This document shows positions 24,738 to 34,303 of a DNA stretch of 50,897 nt, piece after piece. A model generated the notes under the pieces. It made no database searches, was not told where the DNA came from, and worked only from the letters and a program-made list of their open reading frames with translations. This DNA is from Polaromonas sp. (GTDB lineage: Bacteria; Pseudomonadota; Gammaproteobacteria; Burkholderiales; Burkholderiaceae_C), in NCBI RefSeq assembly GCF_029945925.1, contig NZ_JAQSDN010000025.1, forward strand, positions 1-50,897, read 5' to 3'. The translations under genes were made by a program, and so were the position numbers. Position 1 is the stretch's first letter. Every line of letters starts with the position of its first letter.

Positions 24738-25678
24738 CAGATCCGGCTTCCAGGTTTGAGGGCTGTCGGGGGCACCGCGGTTTGCTTGCCGCCGTCCGGC
24801 CTGACACTGACCTGCTTGAGGGCGGCGGCGTCGGAAGGAACGGCATTGGCGTTTTCTATATCTGCTTGCGCACGCCTGTTCAGCACCACGATGCTGATGC
24901 GGCGGTTGACCGGTGCATACGGGTCATCCTTGTTCAGGTGCACACTCGAAGACACCCCCACGACCCGCAACACCTTCGTGTCCTGCATGCCACCGGCAAG
25001 CAGTTCCCGCCGCGACGCGTTGGCCCGGTCTGCGGACAGCTCCCAGTTGCTGTAGGACTTGTCGCCCTGCGTGTACGCCGTTGAGTCGGTGTGTCCGGAG
25101 AGCGTCAGTTTGCTGGGTTGTTCGTTGAGCACCGGTCCGAGTTCGCGCAGGATGGTGCGCATGTAGGACGCCACCACAGCGCTGGAACGGTCGAACATGG
25201 GTCGGTTGCTGCTGTCGACGATCTGGATCCGCAGGCCTTCGGGCGTGATGTCGATCAGCAGCTGCGGCCGGAACTGCTTGAGAACCGGGCTGGACTCGAT
25301 CATGTCGTCCAACCGTTTCTTCAGGTCGTCGAGGCGCCTGCCGTCATTGGGGTCGTTGGCGCTCTCTTCGTCGGATTTGCTGACTTCGCCGTCTATACGG
25401 GAAGTCGGGTCGGCGCCCCCACCCGGTATCACGCTGGTGCTGGTGCTGCTTTTCTTGCCGCCGCTGACGGCCACCGCCAGGGGCATCTTGAATTGTTCCG
25501 CAATGCCGGCCAGCTGCTTGGGCGACGAGGTGCTCAACAACCACATGACCAGGAAAAACGCGAACATCGCCGTCATGAAATCGGCGAATGCGATTTTCCA
25601 TGCCCCGCCGTGATGGGCCGCCGCCATCACCGGCCGCCTGATAATGATGATGGGCCGTTTGCCGCCAGCGTCGCTCAT
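24737..25678 (-). CDS. motB: Flagellar motor stator protein B
   Basis: A 313-residue protein with one N-terminal membrane helix (WKIAFADFMTAMFAFFLVMW) holding the essential proton-carrying D33. A periplasmic linker is followed by an OmpA/MotB peptidoglycan-binding domain (residues about 150-270: LTLSGHTDST, ELSADRANASRRELL, NRRISIVVL). It pairs with MotA to make the proton-driven stator anchored to peptidoglycan. It lies 21 bp after motA. The Pro/Ala-rich tail beyond residue 275 is longer than in E. coli. Confidence 0.97.
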   Translation of the reverse strand: MSDAGGKRPIIIIRRPVMAAAHHGGAWKIAFADFMTAMFAFFLVMWLLSTSSPKQLAGIAEQFKMPLAVAVSGGKKSSTSTSVIPGGGADPTSRIDGEVSKSDEESANDPNDGRRLDDLKKRLDDMIESSPVLKQFRPQLLIDITPEGLRIQIVDSSNRPMFDRSSAVVASYMRTILRELGPVLNEQPSKLTLSGHTDSTAYTQGDKSYSNWELSADRANASRRELLAGGMQDTKVLRVVGVSSSVHLNKDDPYAPVNRRISIVVLNRRAQADIENANAVPSDAAALKQVSVRPDGGKQTAVPPTALKPGSRI

Positions 25679-25699
25679 GGCAGACTCCTCCCGCCCGCC

Positions 25700-26563
25700 T
25701 TAGCGGCTCTTGACGTCGCGGACATGTTCATCAAGCTCGGAAAAGGAAGGCCGTTCGGTCGAACACAGGATTTTGCGGCCGAATTCCACCGCCAACTGGG
25801 GTGCATAACCATTCAGGCTCGCCATCAGGGTGACCTTGACGCACTGGTAGACCTTGAGGGATTCGACCACCTTGTGCTCGATCAGCGTGGCCAGCGGCGA
25901 GACAAAGCCGTAGGCCAGCAGGATGCCGAGAAAAGTGCCGACCATCGCATGTGCAATCAATTGCCCCATCTCCGCAGGCGGCAGGTCGGCGGATGCCAGC
26001 GCATGCACAACACCGAGAACCGCAGCGACAATGCCCAGCGCCGGAAGCGCATCGCCGACCCGCGTCAGGCTGTGCGCAGGAACCTCCGCCTCGTGCTTGT
26101 AGGTCTCGAGCTCGTGCTCCATCAACTCGCCGATCTCATGCGCATCGGTGTTGCCGCTCACGATCAGGCGCAGGTAGTCGGTCATGAACTCCAGCACACG
26201 CTCGTCTTTCAGGATCACCGGGTAGGGGGCAAAAATGGGGCTGTTCTGGGGGTCGTCGATGTCCGACTCCAGCGCCATCATTCCTTCCTTGCGGCCCTTG
26301 GACAGCAGCACATACAGCAGTGCCAGCAGTTCCATGTAGAGCGCCTTGTCGTGTTTCTTCGAGTTGCCCAGCAACTTGGGAAGCTGCTTCATCGTGGCGC
26401 GTATGGTCTTGCCGTCGTTGCCTGCGATAAATGCCCCCACGGCGGCCCCGCCAATGATCAGCACCTCGAGCGGCTGAAACAGCACGCCGAAATGCCCGCC
26501 CATCAGCGCATAGCCGCCGAACACGGACCCCAGCACAACCAAATAGCCAACAATCACCAGCAC
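25700..26563 (-). CDS. motA: Flagellar motor stator protein A
   Basis: A 287-residue inner-membrane protein with four membrane helices. The cytoplasmic loop has the charged residues that contact FliG (LLSKGRKEGMMALESDIDDP) and the conserved prolines in helices 3-4 (GDALPALGIVAAVLG, YGFVSPLATLIEH). It forms the torque-generating stator with MotB. It follows flhC by 25 bp, so the flhDC-motAB unit is the usual betaproteobacterial operon. Confidence 0.97.
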   Translation of the reverse strand: MLVIVGYLVVLGSVFGGYALMGGHFGVLFQPLEVLIIGGAAVGAFIAGNDGKTIRATMKQLPKLLGNSKKHDKALYMELLALLYVLLSKGRKEGMMALESDIDDPQNSPIFAPYPVILKDERVLEFMTDYLRLIVSGNTDAHEIGELMEHELETYKHEAEVPAHSLTRVGDALPALGIVAAVLGVVHALASADLPPAEMGQLIAHAMVGTFLGILLAYGFVSPLATLIEHKVVESLKVYQCVKVTLMASLNGYAPQLAVEFGRKILCSTERPSFSELDEHVRDVKSR

Positions 26564-26588
26564 AGTGTTCTCCCACTAATCATTCAAA

Positions 26589-27239
26589 TCAGGCGGCTGG
26601 CAAGCCAGCCGCCTGTGCCCCGTGCGCCCCGTTCATCACATCCGCCAGCCATTGCGAGGATGACGCCACGCGCTGGTTGCCGGCGACGGCGACTGGCATG
26701 TCGGCATGGTCATGTTGGACGCTGATCTTGCGTGTCTTGCCTGCACGCGAGGGAGGGCGGCACAACACGCAGACGTAACCGGACTGGGAGTCGTGGGCAT
26801 GGGCGACAAAGAGGCCCGTGCAGCGGGTGCAAGTGCTCAGCTGCAACATGTCGCTGTCAAAGAAACGCACCAGTGTCCAGGCCCGGGTGAAGTCAAGAAC
26901 CGGCTCGCCGCCCTGCTGCTGCACCTGCTCGAGATAAAGCCGGTAGGCCTTGATGATGGCCGGAATCCGGGTGCACCCCCCATGCGTGACCATGAAGCGG
27001 TAGATGTTGTAAAACATCGACGAGTGGATGTTCGACATCCAGGTCATGAACCAGTCGGTGGAGAAAGGCAGCAAGCCTTTGGGGGGCGAAGCGCCCTTGA
27101 TCTCCTTGTACAGCTTGACCAGGCGGTCCCGGCTCAGGCTGGTTTCGGCTTCCAGGAACTGCAGGCGGGCACCCAGCTTGATCAGGTCAATGGCCAGGTG
27201 AATTTCACGTGCTTCAAGGATGACACTTTTAGTGGCCAT
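26589..27239 (-). CDS. flhC: Flagellar master regulator subunit FlhC
   Basis: A 216-residue FlhC. The zinc site is complete: C137 and C140 (CTRC), C157 and C160 (CVLC). With FlhD it forms the FlhD4C2 activator of class II flagellar promoters. The C-terminal ~35 residues are an Ala/Gly-rich extension. It follows flhD by 54 bp. Confidence 0.97.
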   Translation of the reverse strand: MATKSVILEAREIHLAIDLIKLGARLQFLEAETSLSRDRLVKLYKEIKGASPPKGLLPFSTDWFMTWMSNIHSSMFYNIYRFMVTHGGCTRIPAIIKAYRLYLEQVQQQGGEPVLDFTRAWTLVRFFDSDMLQLSTCTRCTGLFVAHAHDSQSGYVCVLCRPPSRAGKTRKISVQHDHADMPVAVAGNQRVASSSQWLADVMNGAHGAQAAGLPAA

Positions 27240-27293
27240 GAGGACGGCTCCCGCAAATGTAAAGTGCGTTGACGGCGTGGGCAGGGCGGCACA

Positions 27294-27611
27294 TCACCGG
27301 ACCGCCTCGACCTGCTGGCCGGACAGCAAAATGGCGGCGTGCGCCTGCTGCAAGGCCAGATTTTTGCCGTCCAGCGTCAGGGCCGACAAAATGGGTTGGT
27401 CGTCAAACCTGAAGCGGCACAGCAGCAGGCTGGAGCCGGCCAGCTTCACAATCTGCGAAAGCGACAGGCTGCCAAGCAGGTCGGCCAGTTCCCGGCTCAT
27501 GCCAAGCCGGAACATGGCAGAGGCGACATCTTCCCTGACCAGTCGCTGGGCAAGCAGCAGGTAAGCCAAATTCAAATCGCCAACCTCGTTGGCGGTACCA
27601 GTTTCAATCAC
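27294..27611 (-). CDS. flhD: Flagellar master regulator subunit FlhD
   Basis: A 105-residue all-helical Flh[21 protein letters not shown] and [20 protein letters not shown] are conserved FlhD helices. It is partner of FlhC and head of the flhDC-motAB-cheYA unit. The upstream AT-rich gap (27612-27904) is the likely promoter region. Confidence 0.95.
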   Translation of the reverse strand: MIETGTANEVGDLNLAYLLLAQRLVREDVASAMFRLGMSRELADLLGSLSLSQIVKLAGSSLLLCRFRFDDQPILSALTLDGKNLALQQAHAAILLSGQQVEAVR

Positions 27612-27904
27612 GTCTGAACTCCTTGTATCTCGTCATGTTCATTGCGGAGGGGGTCAAAAGCAGAGTAAACGGCAGTGCTTTTGTCAAATTTCCGCGCTTT
27701 CACAGATTTCTCATCACTTACGTCAGACAAAGCCTGTATTGCAATTTTTAACACACCAATCGTAAAACTTACATATAGGAAACATATTTATCGTTTGAGT
27801 ATCATTTTTACGTCGATTATCAAATAAATGAGCCAATCAGACCGCCAAAACCAAACTTTTAGTTATTTAAAAAGTCTTTCTGGCGACTTGGCAGCTATTA
27901 CTGC
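27612..27904 (-). promoter_or_regulatory. AT-rich regulatory region upstream of flhDC
   Basis: These 293 bp between flhD and fhlB are strikingly AT-rich compared with both sides (especially 27690-27890) and contain no credible gene. The position suggests the promoter and regulator-binding region of the master operon, as in other flhDC systems; no single promoter could be fixed by eye. Confidence 0.55.
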
Positions 27905-28207
27905 CTACTTCTGCTGCCTCTCAAGCTGGTGCACCCAGGACAGCATTTCCGCGACGGCGATGTACAGGTTGGGCGGGATCCGGGAATCGAGGTCCACATG
28001 CATCAGCAGTTTCACCAGATCTGGCGAGGTGTGGACGTACAGGCCGCTTTCCTGCGCACGCTGGACGATGGCCTCGGCCACGGCGCCGTAGCCCTTGGCG
28101 ACGACCCTGGGTGCAGCATTTCCGACCCCAGCAGAAAGCGCAATCGCGCTTGGCCTGGTGGGCAGCGGGCTTTCGGCCATGGGTCCCTGGGGGGTGTCAA
28201 GCGGCAT
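27905..28207 (-). CDS. fhlB: Stand-alone FlhB C-terminal-domain protein (FhlB/FlhX-like)
   Basis: A 100-residue protein matching the cytoplasmic end of FlhB: RVVAKGYGAVAEAIVQRAQE, then HTSPDLVKLLMHVDL and IPPNLYIAVAEMLSWVHQLE. It has no membrane segments and lacks the NPTH autocleavage site, so it corresponds only to the part after cleavage. It probably acts with or substitutes for the FlhB C-terminus in export specificity switching; H. pylori FlhX is a comparable protein. Its start overlaps the end of the fliK-like gene by 11 bases, implying coupled translation. Confidence 0.88.
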   Translation of the reverse strand: MPLDTPQGPMAESPLPTRPSAIALSAGVGNAAPRVVAKGYGAVAEAIVQRAQESGLYVHTSPDLVKLLMHVDLDSRIPPNLYIAVAEMLSWVHQLERQQK

Positions 28208-29564
28208 CTTCCTGCCCCGGTGTGGCCGATGCCGAGGTGTCTTCCGTCAAGGCGCCGATCTGCAACTCGGTCAACTGCAGCCCCAATGCACCGAAACGCT
28301 GCGGCAACACATCGCGGCCCGCGTCGAGCAGTGCCACGGTGGCCTTTTCCGAGGCCACCAGATGCAGCCGTAGCGCGGTGTCGGCAAGGCTCAAGCGGAG
28401 GTCCACGGCGCCCAGCCTGGGCAATTGCATGGTGACCCGGGTGGTCCAGGTGGAGGCAGCCGGGAGATCGCCGTCGTCACCGCGGCCCTCCTCCTGTTCC
28501 TGCGGCTCACCGCGCTCCTCGTGTATTTCCCAGTCCATGGCCATGCCCGGCCAGCCTTCGCCGCTCCAGCGAAATACCGGTGATGCCAGCATCTCGAGTT
28601 GCTGGCGCACCAGCGCAACAGCCTCCGGATGAATGGCTGCGACCGGTTCGCCACGCTCTTGAGCGGGTACGGAGCCCGTGCCGGGCTCCGCGTCGGTAAA
28701 TTCCTGTCCGCCAGCGCCATGCAGGGCGCCCAGCCCGCTTGCCGGCGTCCCCACACGGCGGTAGGCCGCGGCGAGTTCGGCTGTTTCCGGATGAACAATC
28801 CTGATGACCGGCGGCTGCGGCGCGCGGTCCGGATTGGCGCCGGGTTCGGCGCTGCCGTCCGATGTGGCAAGCGGGGCAGCCGGGGCGGCATCCTGCGGCG
28901 GCGTCGCAAGCGCTTGCGTATCGACGCCGGGCAGTGCAGCAACGGCTCCCGCAAGCGCCACGGCAGAGGCGGCCGGTATGGCTGGCGTCGGGAGCCCTCC
29001 GGCACCGCCGGCAACCAGATCCGGAATCGCCATAGGCGTCGCCGGAGCGATCATGACGCGCCTGGCGGCAGACGGCAGCCCGGCTTGCGGCTCCTGCACC
29101 ATCTGGGCCAGCGTGCGCGTGCCGGCGGCATACTGCTGCAGGTGGGATTCATAAAACAGGCCTGAGCCGGCAACCGTCCGGGCCAGCGTCGCCGCCAGGA
29201 CGGGCACCGCCAGTGTGGCAACCTGCGGTGCAAGGGGGACCGTTCCTCGCACGGCAGGCACCGAATCGGTCGGCAGATTCAGGATGGTGCTGACAACACG
29301 GGCGGCGGCACTCAGGGTCACGGCCCCACCCGCCCGGTTGGAGGCGCGACCCTGCCCGCTGTCACCCTTGTCGGAAAGCACCCCGGCCAACTGACGCTGC
29401 AGGGCTTCGCGCGATGGCAGGCGGACGTCATTGCTGATTTTTTCGACATTTGTCACGGCACCGGGGCCGGCGATCTCGAGCTCCCCCTTTAATGGAACCA
29501 GATCCACACGCTGCGCCAGCCGCGTGGCCAGCAGCGTGTCAAGCAGGGGCGTGACACCACTCAT
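28197..29564 (-). CDS. Second flagellar hook-length control protein (FliK family)
   Basis: A 455-residue FliK-like protein. A long Ala/Pro-rich low-complexity N-terminal and middle part (residues about 60-340) is followed by a C-terminal FliK export-switch-like domain (TTRVTMQLPRLGAVDLRLSL, then LRLHLVASEKATVALLDAGR). A separate canonical fliK lies at 41387-42778. This copy sits with fliT and fhlB and may control filament or hook-cap export. It overlaps fliT by 4 bases. Confidence 0.82.
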   Translation of the reverse strand: MSGVTPLLDTLLATRLAQRVDLVPLKGELEIAGPGAVTNVEKISNDVRLPSREALQRQLAGVLSDKGDSGQGRASNRAGGAVTLSAAARVVSTILNLPTDSVPAVRGTVPLAPQVATLAVPVLAATLARTVAGSGLFYESHLQQYAAGTRTLAQMVQEPQAGLPSAARRVMIAPATPMAIPDLVAGGAGGLPTPAIPAASAVALAGAVAALPGVDTQALATPPQDAAPAAPLATSDGSAEPGANPDRAPQPPVIRIVHPETAELAAAYRRVGTPASGLGALHGAGGQEFTDAEPGTGSVPAQERGEPVAAIHPEAVALVRQQLEMLASPVFRWSGEGWPGMAMDWEIHEERGEPQEQEEGRGDDGDLPAASTWTTRVTMQLPRLGAVDLRLSLADTALRLHLVASEKATVALLDAGRDVLPQRFGALGLQLTELQIGALTEDTSASATPGQEDAA

Positions 29565-29905
29565 AACAGGGCATCATCGGTCTGGCCATAGACCTTGTGC
29601 AGGCTTTCCTGTTGCTCCAGGCTCTTGAGCGCGTCCCTCAGCCTGGCCAGCTGCGGCACCACCAAGCTGGAAATCCCGTCGTGGTTGGCATTGATCCGAC
29701 TGAGCAGCTGGTACTTGCGGGCCGACTGCGCCTCATCGAGCGCCTCCAGCGCTTCGATGGCCTTCAGGCGGGCCACCATGTCGCTGTACTGGGCTTCCAG
29801 CGCCGGCAGATCACCCCACTGCTTGGTGCGGGCCAGCAACAACATGCGCTCGCTCAGCGATGCAATCTGCTCGTAGCAGTGCATGACTTCACTGTGGGAG
29901 CACAT
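29561..29905 (-). CDS. fliT: Flagellar export chaperone FliT
   Basis: A 114-residue helical protein with the FliT layout (CYEQIASLSERMLLLARTKQ W..., later RKYQLLSRINANHDGIS). It is chaperone of the FliD cap protein and in enterics also an anti-FlhDC factor. It starts one base after the fliS stop and overlaps the next gene by 4 bases, so the whole fliDST group is tightly coupled. Confidence 0.88.
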   Translation of the reverse strand: MCSHSEVMHCYEQIASLSERMLLLARTKQWGDLPALEAQYSDMVARLKAIEALEALDEAQSARKYQLLSRINANHDGISSLVVPQLARLRDALKSLEQQESLHKVYGQTDDALL

Positions 29906-29906
29906 C

Positions 29907-30383
29907 TCAAACGCCTATGGAAAGACGGGCGGTCGCGGGCGCAGCGGATGTATCTGGCACGTCACTGGGTTTATGCGGGTCAATCTCGCGCCAGGCAGAA
30001 CTGATGTTGTCGAGCAAACGGTCTGCTTCGTCAAGCAGCGCCGGGTCATTGCGCAGGTTGGCGTACATCAGGCGCTGGGCGATGTAATCGTAAAGCGCCG
30101 ACAAATCTGCGACCAGGTTGGCGCCGGCCATGCCGCCCGCTTCGGCGTCCAGGCTGGCCTTGAGGCCGTTGTCGACGATGTTGATCGCCTTGGAAATCGC
30201 CCTGCCCTTGGCCGCGATGTCCTGGTTGGCCATGTGGTGGCGCGCCATGGTGATGGCGGTTTTCGCGCCATCAAACAGCATGGTGATCAGCTGGTGCGGT
30301 GAGGCGCTCATGGCGCCGCTTTCGGTGCTGATCTTGGCGTAGGCGGTGGCGCCCGAGTTGTAGGAATGAGCCGGGGTGTACAC
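29907..30383 (-). CDS. fliS: Flagellin export chaperone FliS
   Basis: A 158-residue FliS: YAKISTESGAMSASPHQLIT is the conserved N-terminal block and DLSALYDYIAQRLMYANLRN is the C-terminal helix region. It binds the flagellin C-terminus and prevents premature assembly. About 20 residues longer than E. coli FliS, due to a Pro/Ala-rich tail. It lies 10 bp after fliD. Confidence 0.96.
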   Translation of the reverse strand: MYTPAHSYNSGATAYAKISTESGAMSASPHQLITMLFDGAKTAITMARHHMANQDIAAKGRAISKAINIVDNGLKASLDAEAGGMAGANLVADLSALYDYIAQRLMYANLRNDPALLDEADRLLDNISSAWREIDPHKPSDVPDTSAAPATARLSIGV

Positions 30384-30393
30384 AAATGTCTCC

Positions 30394-31836
30394 TTATTTT
30401 CCAGCGTTTGCGTTCATGGCGTCAAACTGCGCGGTCAGGTAGCTGGTGGTCGAGTTCATGCTCGACATCGCGATATCCAGCTGCGTGAATTGGGCGCGAT
30501 AACGCGCAACTGTTGCTTCGATCCTTGTTTCCATCGCATCGTATTGTTTGTCTAGCCGTTTGATCGAGGTCGTCAAGCCATCCGCCGCCGCCGTCAAGGC
30601 ACCACCGGTGGCGGTAAAACTCAGCGCCAGCGCAGACAACTGCTTGCCATAGCCGGCCGTGTCGGTCGCGCTACCCGCAAACAGCTTGGCCACGCCATCC
30701 ATGTTGGCGCCGAGCGCTGCCTCCAGCTTGGTGGCGTCCACCGCCAGCGTGCCGTCTTTCTGAAACGAGACGCCAATGTTCGACAACATCGTGAAATCAC
30801 CGGTCGCACCGCTTTGCGGCGAGGTCAGCGCGCCGCGAATGCGTACCTGAAGGTTGCGCAGCGTCGAGTCGCCCGTCAAGGCAGAGCCCTTTTGGGTGTC
30901 TGCGTCGTAGCTTGTCAGTTTGGCGCCGGTGCTCAGCAAACCGTTGTAAGCAGCGACAAACGCATTGATGGCCGATGACACGCTCGATGTATCACGCGCT
31001 ACCGTCAGCGTGCTGTCGCCCTTGCTGGCCAGGGTCAGCGTCACGCCCTGCATGGACTCCGACACCGTATTGGTCGCGCTGGAAATGGCCAGGCCATTGA
31101 CGGTGAGCTGGGCGTTTTTTGCTTGCAGCGTCTCCGTCATGGTGGGCGTGCCAAGCGGGTCGTGATTCATCAGGGTTCCCAAGGCCGCATCACCCACCAC
31201 CGAGATTTTCATGCTCGACGCTGCACCGGTTTGACTCGACACCAGGACCAGGCGATGCGGTGTGCCGCTGCCGTCGTTCACGATGCTGGCAGACACCCCC
31301 GCGTTGGCGGCATTGACCGCATCGCGAATGCCTTCAAGGGTGTTGTTCGTGCCAATGGTGACGGTAGCGGAACGGCTGACATCGCTCTTGAAGTACTGCT
31401 GGCCGAAGGTCGGGCTGCCAACCACGTCATCCGTGGCGACGGCGCCAAAGTCAAAGGTCATGGTGCCGCTGCCCACGGCCGCGCTTGCGCTGGCCTGCCC
31501 GGTGGTGGCCAGTGACTGCGCCTGCGCCAGCTGGCTCACATTGATGGCATAGCTGCCCGCCACCGCCGTGGTCTCGGCGCTGGCGGTCAGGACCGTGTTG
31601 AAACTTGACGCGGCCTTGACCCCCTGGAAAAGGCTCAGGCTCGACAACCTGGCAGACGCCGTTTGCAGCGCACTGACCGAACTTTGCAGCGTGCCGTAGG
31701 CCGACAGCTTGGTGGTGTAACTTTTGGCCCTGGCTTCCAGGGCCACCAGGGGCTGCCTCTCTGCAGTGCCCAGCTGTGAGAGCAAGCTGCTCAACTCAAG
31801 GCCGGAGCCCACACCCAGATTTGCAATTGACGCCAT
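30394..31836 (-). CDS. fliD: Filament cap protein FliD
   Basis: A 480-residue FliD/HAP2 of normal size. The N-terminal part (IANLGVGSGLELSSLLSQLG) and the C-terminal helical part (KQYDAMETRIEATVARYRAQ, then FTQLDIAMSSMNSTTSYLTA) form the D0/D1 leg; the middle is the variable cap domain. Five or six copies cap the filament and fold incoming flagellin. It is separated from flaG by 23 bp. Confidence 0.96.
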   Translation of the reverse strand: MASIANLGVGSGLELSSLLSQLGTAERQPLVALEARAKSYTTKLSAYGTLQSSVSALQTASARLSSLSLFQGVKAASSFNTVLTASAETTAVAGSYAINVSQLAQAQSLATTGQASASAAVGSGTMTFDFGAVATDDVVGSPTFGQQYFKSDVSRSATVTIGTNNTLEGIRDAVNAANAGVSASIVNDGSGTPHRLVLVSSQTGAASSMKISVVGDAALGTLMNHDPLGTPTMTETLQAKNAQLTVNGLAISSATNTVSESMQGVTLTLASKGDSTLTVARDTSSVSSAINAFVAAYNGLLSTGAKLTSYDADTQKGSALTGDSTLRNLQVRIRGALTSPQSGATGDFTMLSNIGVSFQKDGTLAVDATKLEAALGANMDGVAKLFAGSATDTAGYGKQLSALALSFTATGGALTAAADGLTTSIKRLDKQYDAMETRIEATVARYRAQFTQLDIAMSSMNSTTSYLTAQFDAMNANAGK

Positions 31837-31859
31837 GATGATTCCCTAAATATTGACAG

Positions 31860-32219
31860 TCAGACCTTCTGGCTTACCAGAAGACCCTGCAACTTGCCCA
31901 GCGCTTTCGAGAGGTGCACCGCCTCTTCGGAAGGCATCTGGCGAATCATCTCGCCGCTTTCCATGTCCACCACCTTGGTGACCATGGTGTTGGCCTCCTT
32001 GTCGAACTCAAAACGCACCCCGACGGACGCCATCTGCAAGACATGGTTGATCTCGGCCAGCGCGACATGCGCCTGTTCGGGTGCGGTTTCAGGCCTTTTT
32101 TCCGCGCGACCCACAAGCGCTGCTTCACGCGCCGGTCCGGCAGTTTTGGACGGCTGCTGCGCCGGCAACACCGGCTCGCGCTGCGTGTTTGCCGGCAAGG
32201 CTTTTACGGGAATCGTCAT
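31860..32219 (-). CDS. flaG: Flagellar protein FlaG
   Basis: A 119-residue FlaG: a variable Ala/Pro-rich first half and the conserved C-terminal block FEFDKEANTMVTKVVDMESG then EMIRQMPSEEAV. It is known to limit filament length in other bacteria. It lies between fliC and fliD in the standard order. Confidence 0.93.
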   Translation of the reverse strand: MTIPVKALPANTQREPVLPAQQPSKTAGPAREAALVGRAEKRPETAPEQAHVALAEINHVLQMASVGVRFEFDKEANTMVTKVVDMESGEMIRQMPSEEAVHLSKALGKLQGLLVSQKV

Positions 32220-32322
32220 GACTTCATCTCCTGAGGAATCGCTAGGGACTCCCGCCTGAAGTTTTCCAAGCGGGAGTGCTTAACGCAGGCGGCCTGGCCG
32301 CCTGGTTGACACATCAAGCCCA

Positions 32323-32350
32323 AAAGCGTGCGCCTCGTGGCACACGCTTT
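32323..32350 (-). terminator. Hairpin between fliC and flaG
   Basis: On the minus strand AAAGCGTG pairs with CACGCTTT (12-base loop, itself partly pairing), 10 bases after the fliC stop, and is followed by TT and G-rich sequence. A second stem CAGGCGG/CCGCCTG lies at 32286-32304. Together they probably make a partial terminator that favours abundant fliC transcript while some reads through to flaG-fliD. Confidence 0.6.
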
Positions 32351-32359
32351 CTTAGCCGA

Positions 32360-34204
32360 TTAACGCAGCAGCGACAACACGCCCTGGGTCGACTGGTTGG
32401 CCTGGGCCAGCACCGAGGTGCCGGCCTGTTGCAGAATGTTCGCGCGCGTCATGTTGGACACTTCGGTCGCGTAGTCTGCATCTTCAATGCGCGAGCGTGA
32501 AGCCTGCAGGTTGGTGATGGTGGTGCCGAGGTTGGAGATCACCGAGTCAAAGCGGTTTTGCACCGCGCCGAGTGCGCCGCGCAGGTTGTCCACTGTTGAC
32601 AGGGCCTTGTCCAGCACGTCCAGCGGGCTGCCAGTAGCCGCAGAGAGGGTGTTTTCATCCAGGGTAAACGTGTTGTCAGCTGCAACCTGGTAGATTTTCC
32701 CGCCTGAAGTGTCCGTAACATTGCCATTGGTCTGGGCGACGTAGGTGGTTGTCACAGAGGTAGCTGCGTCCACAGTGAACTCACCAGCATTGGTTCCTTG
32801 GTCGTTCCGGATGGTATTTCCACCAGCTTTAATCGTCGTCGTGCCAGCAACAGCCGTGCTGACGGTAATTGCGGTAAGAGCAGAAACGCCAGCGGTGTTG
32901 ACATTGACACTGAAGGTCAAGTCGTTAGCAGTACCCGCAGCCTCGGCATTCAACAGTTCGGTAGAGCTGATCTTGGCACCCACCACGTCAATACCGTCAG
33001 CATTCACCCCGGCATTGCCTGTCAGGGTCGAGCCATCGGCCATGGTAATCACGGCGCTGGCGATGGCTACACCGATATCTGCACCAACACCACCAACCTG
33101 CAAGTTGGTAACCCCATCCGCAGCCAAGATATTGGTACTGGCGCCAGCGGCATCGCTATCCATCGCCGTGGTCAGATTTGCAACCGTGGCCTTCGCATAG
33201 GTGGTATTCGCGCCAGCCGTCGTTTCGGTCAGATTGCCGGACGCGTCAATGAACAGCGCCTGGCCGTCAGCGGCCGTGATGTCACCGGCATTGGTAATCA
33301 ACACGCTCGTCGAAGTGCCACCAATATTGATGCTTGCCGATACAGAAGCAGCACCCGCAGCCGGAGTCAGCGCAGTGGCGACGTTAGCAGCAGCAACATC
33401 AGCCGTGCTGTACGAGAAATTGCCAGCGGTACTGTTATACGTGTAAGCATTGCCCGTTGCAGCTTGACCGTAAGCATTGCCTGCACCCGCAAAAGTAGCC
33501 ACCGCGGCGTTTGCCATCGTGGACAGTACGGCGCTGGCAGAGGATGCGGTGTTAGGCGTCACGGCGGTCTTTGTGTAGTCGAACGAACCATTCGCGTTGG
33601 CCGAACCAGCCTTGGCGAAACCGGCAACAAGAAGCTTATCCGCAGTGGCGGCAGCATTGGCAACACTGCCTTGGCCGTCCACATTGAAACTGGTCAAGCC
33701 CAGGGCAGCGAGGTCCATTTTCTTCAGATCGATGCTGATGACTTCGTTGTCGTTCGCACCGACCTGGATCTTCAGGGACTGGTCGGCATTGAGCACCTTG
33801 GTGCCGTTGAAGTCAGTTTGGGCTGACGTGCGGGTGATTTCTTCCAGGCGCTGTTTAATTTCAGCCTGGATCGATGTCTTGTCGGCCGTGGAGTTGGTGG
33901 CATTGCTGGCCTGCACCGCCAGTTCGCGGATGCGCTGCAGGTTGGTGTTGATTTCGCCGAGCGCGCCCTCGGTGGTTTGCGCCATCGAGATGCCGTCGTT
34001 GGCATTGCGCGAGGCTTGCGTCAGGCCCTTGATGTTGGAGGTGAAGCGGTTGGCAATCGCCTGGCCGGCGGCGTCGTCCTTGGCGCTGTTGATGCGCAGG
34101 CCGGAAGACAGGCGCTGGATCGCGGTGTTCAGCGAACCCTGCGACTTGTTGAGGTTGTTCTGCGTGAGCAGCGAAAGCGAATTGGTGTTGATGACTTGGC
34201 CCAT
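32360..34204 (-). CDS. fliC: Flagellin
   Basis: A 614-residue flagellin. The N-terminal D0/D1 domain ([40 protein letters not shown]) and C-terminal domain ([20 protein letters not shown], ending QGVLSLLR) are highly conserved; residues about 180-510 form an Ala/Thr/Gly-rich surface domain specific to this strain. The RBS AGGAG lies 7 bases upstream. Transcription is from the sigma-28 type promoter at 34304-34331. It is larger than the ~500-residue enteric protein because of the extended middle. Confidence 0.97.
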   Translation of the reverse strand: MGQVINTNSLSLLTQNNLNKSQGSLNTAIQRLSSGLRINSAKDDAAGQAIANRFTSNIKGLTQASRNANDGISMAQTTEGALGEINTNLQRIRELAVQASNATNSTADKTSIQAEIKQRLEEITRTSAQTDFNGTKVLNADQSLKIQVGANDNEVISIDLKKMDLAALGLTSFNVDGQGSVANAAATADKLLVAGFAKAGSANANGSFDYTKTAVTPNTASSASAVLSTMANAAVATFAGAGNAYGQAATGNAYTYNSTAGNFSYSTADVAAANVATALTPAAGAASVSASINIGGTSTSVLITNAGDITAADGQALFIDASGNLTETTAGANTTYAKATVANLTTAMDSDAAGASTNILAADGVTNLQVGGVGADIGVAIASAVITMADGSTLTGNAGVNADGIDVVGAKISSTELLNAEAAGTANDLTFSVNVNTAGVSALTAITVSTAVAGTTTIKAGGNTIRNDQGTNAGEFTVDAATSVTTTYVAQTNGNVTDTSGGKIYQVAADNTFTLDENTLSAATGSPLDVLDKALSTVDNLRGALGAVQNRFDSVISNLGTTITNLQASRSRIEDADYATEVSNMTRANILQQAGTSVLAQANQSTQGVLSLLR

Positions 34205-34303
34205 GAGGAACTCCTGAATTTCAAAGTTTGTGTACTCCGGCTTCTTGCCGTCACGCTGGCCTTGTTGCCTGCCTGGACAGTTTGCAAGCCACCGTTATTC
34301 AGG

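Noticed and set aside
24857..24880. 15-bp identity in motB to the CTGCTTGCGCACGCC core of the dispersed repeat
   Set aside because: It lies in normal MotB coding sequence without the other blocks of the repeat, so chance or a very old remnant.
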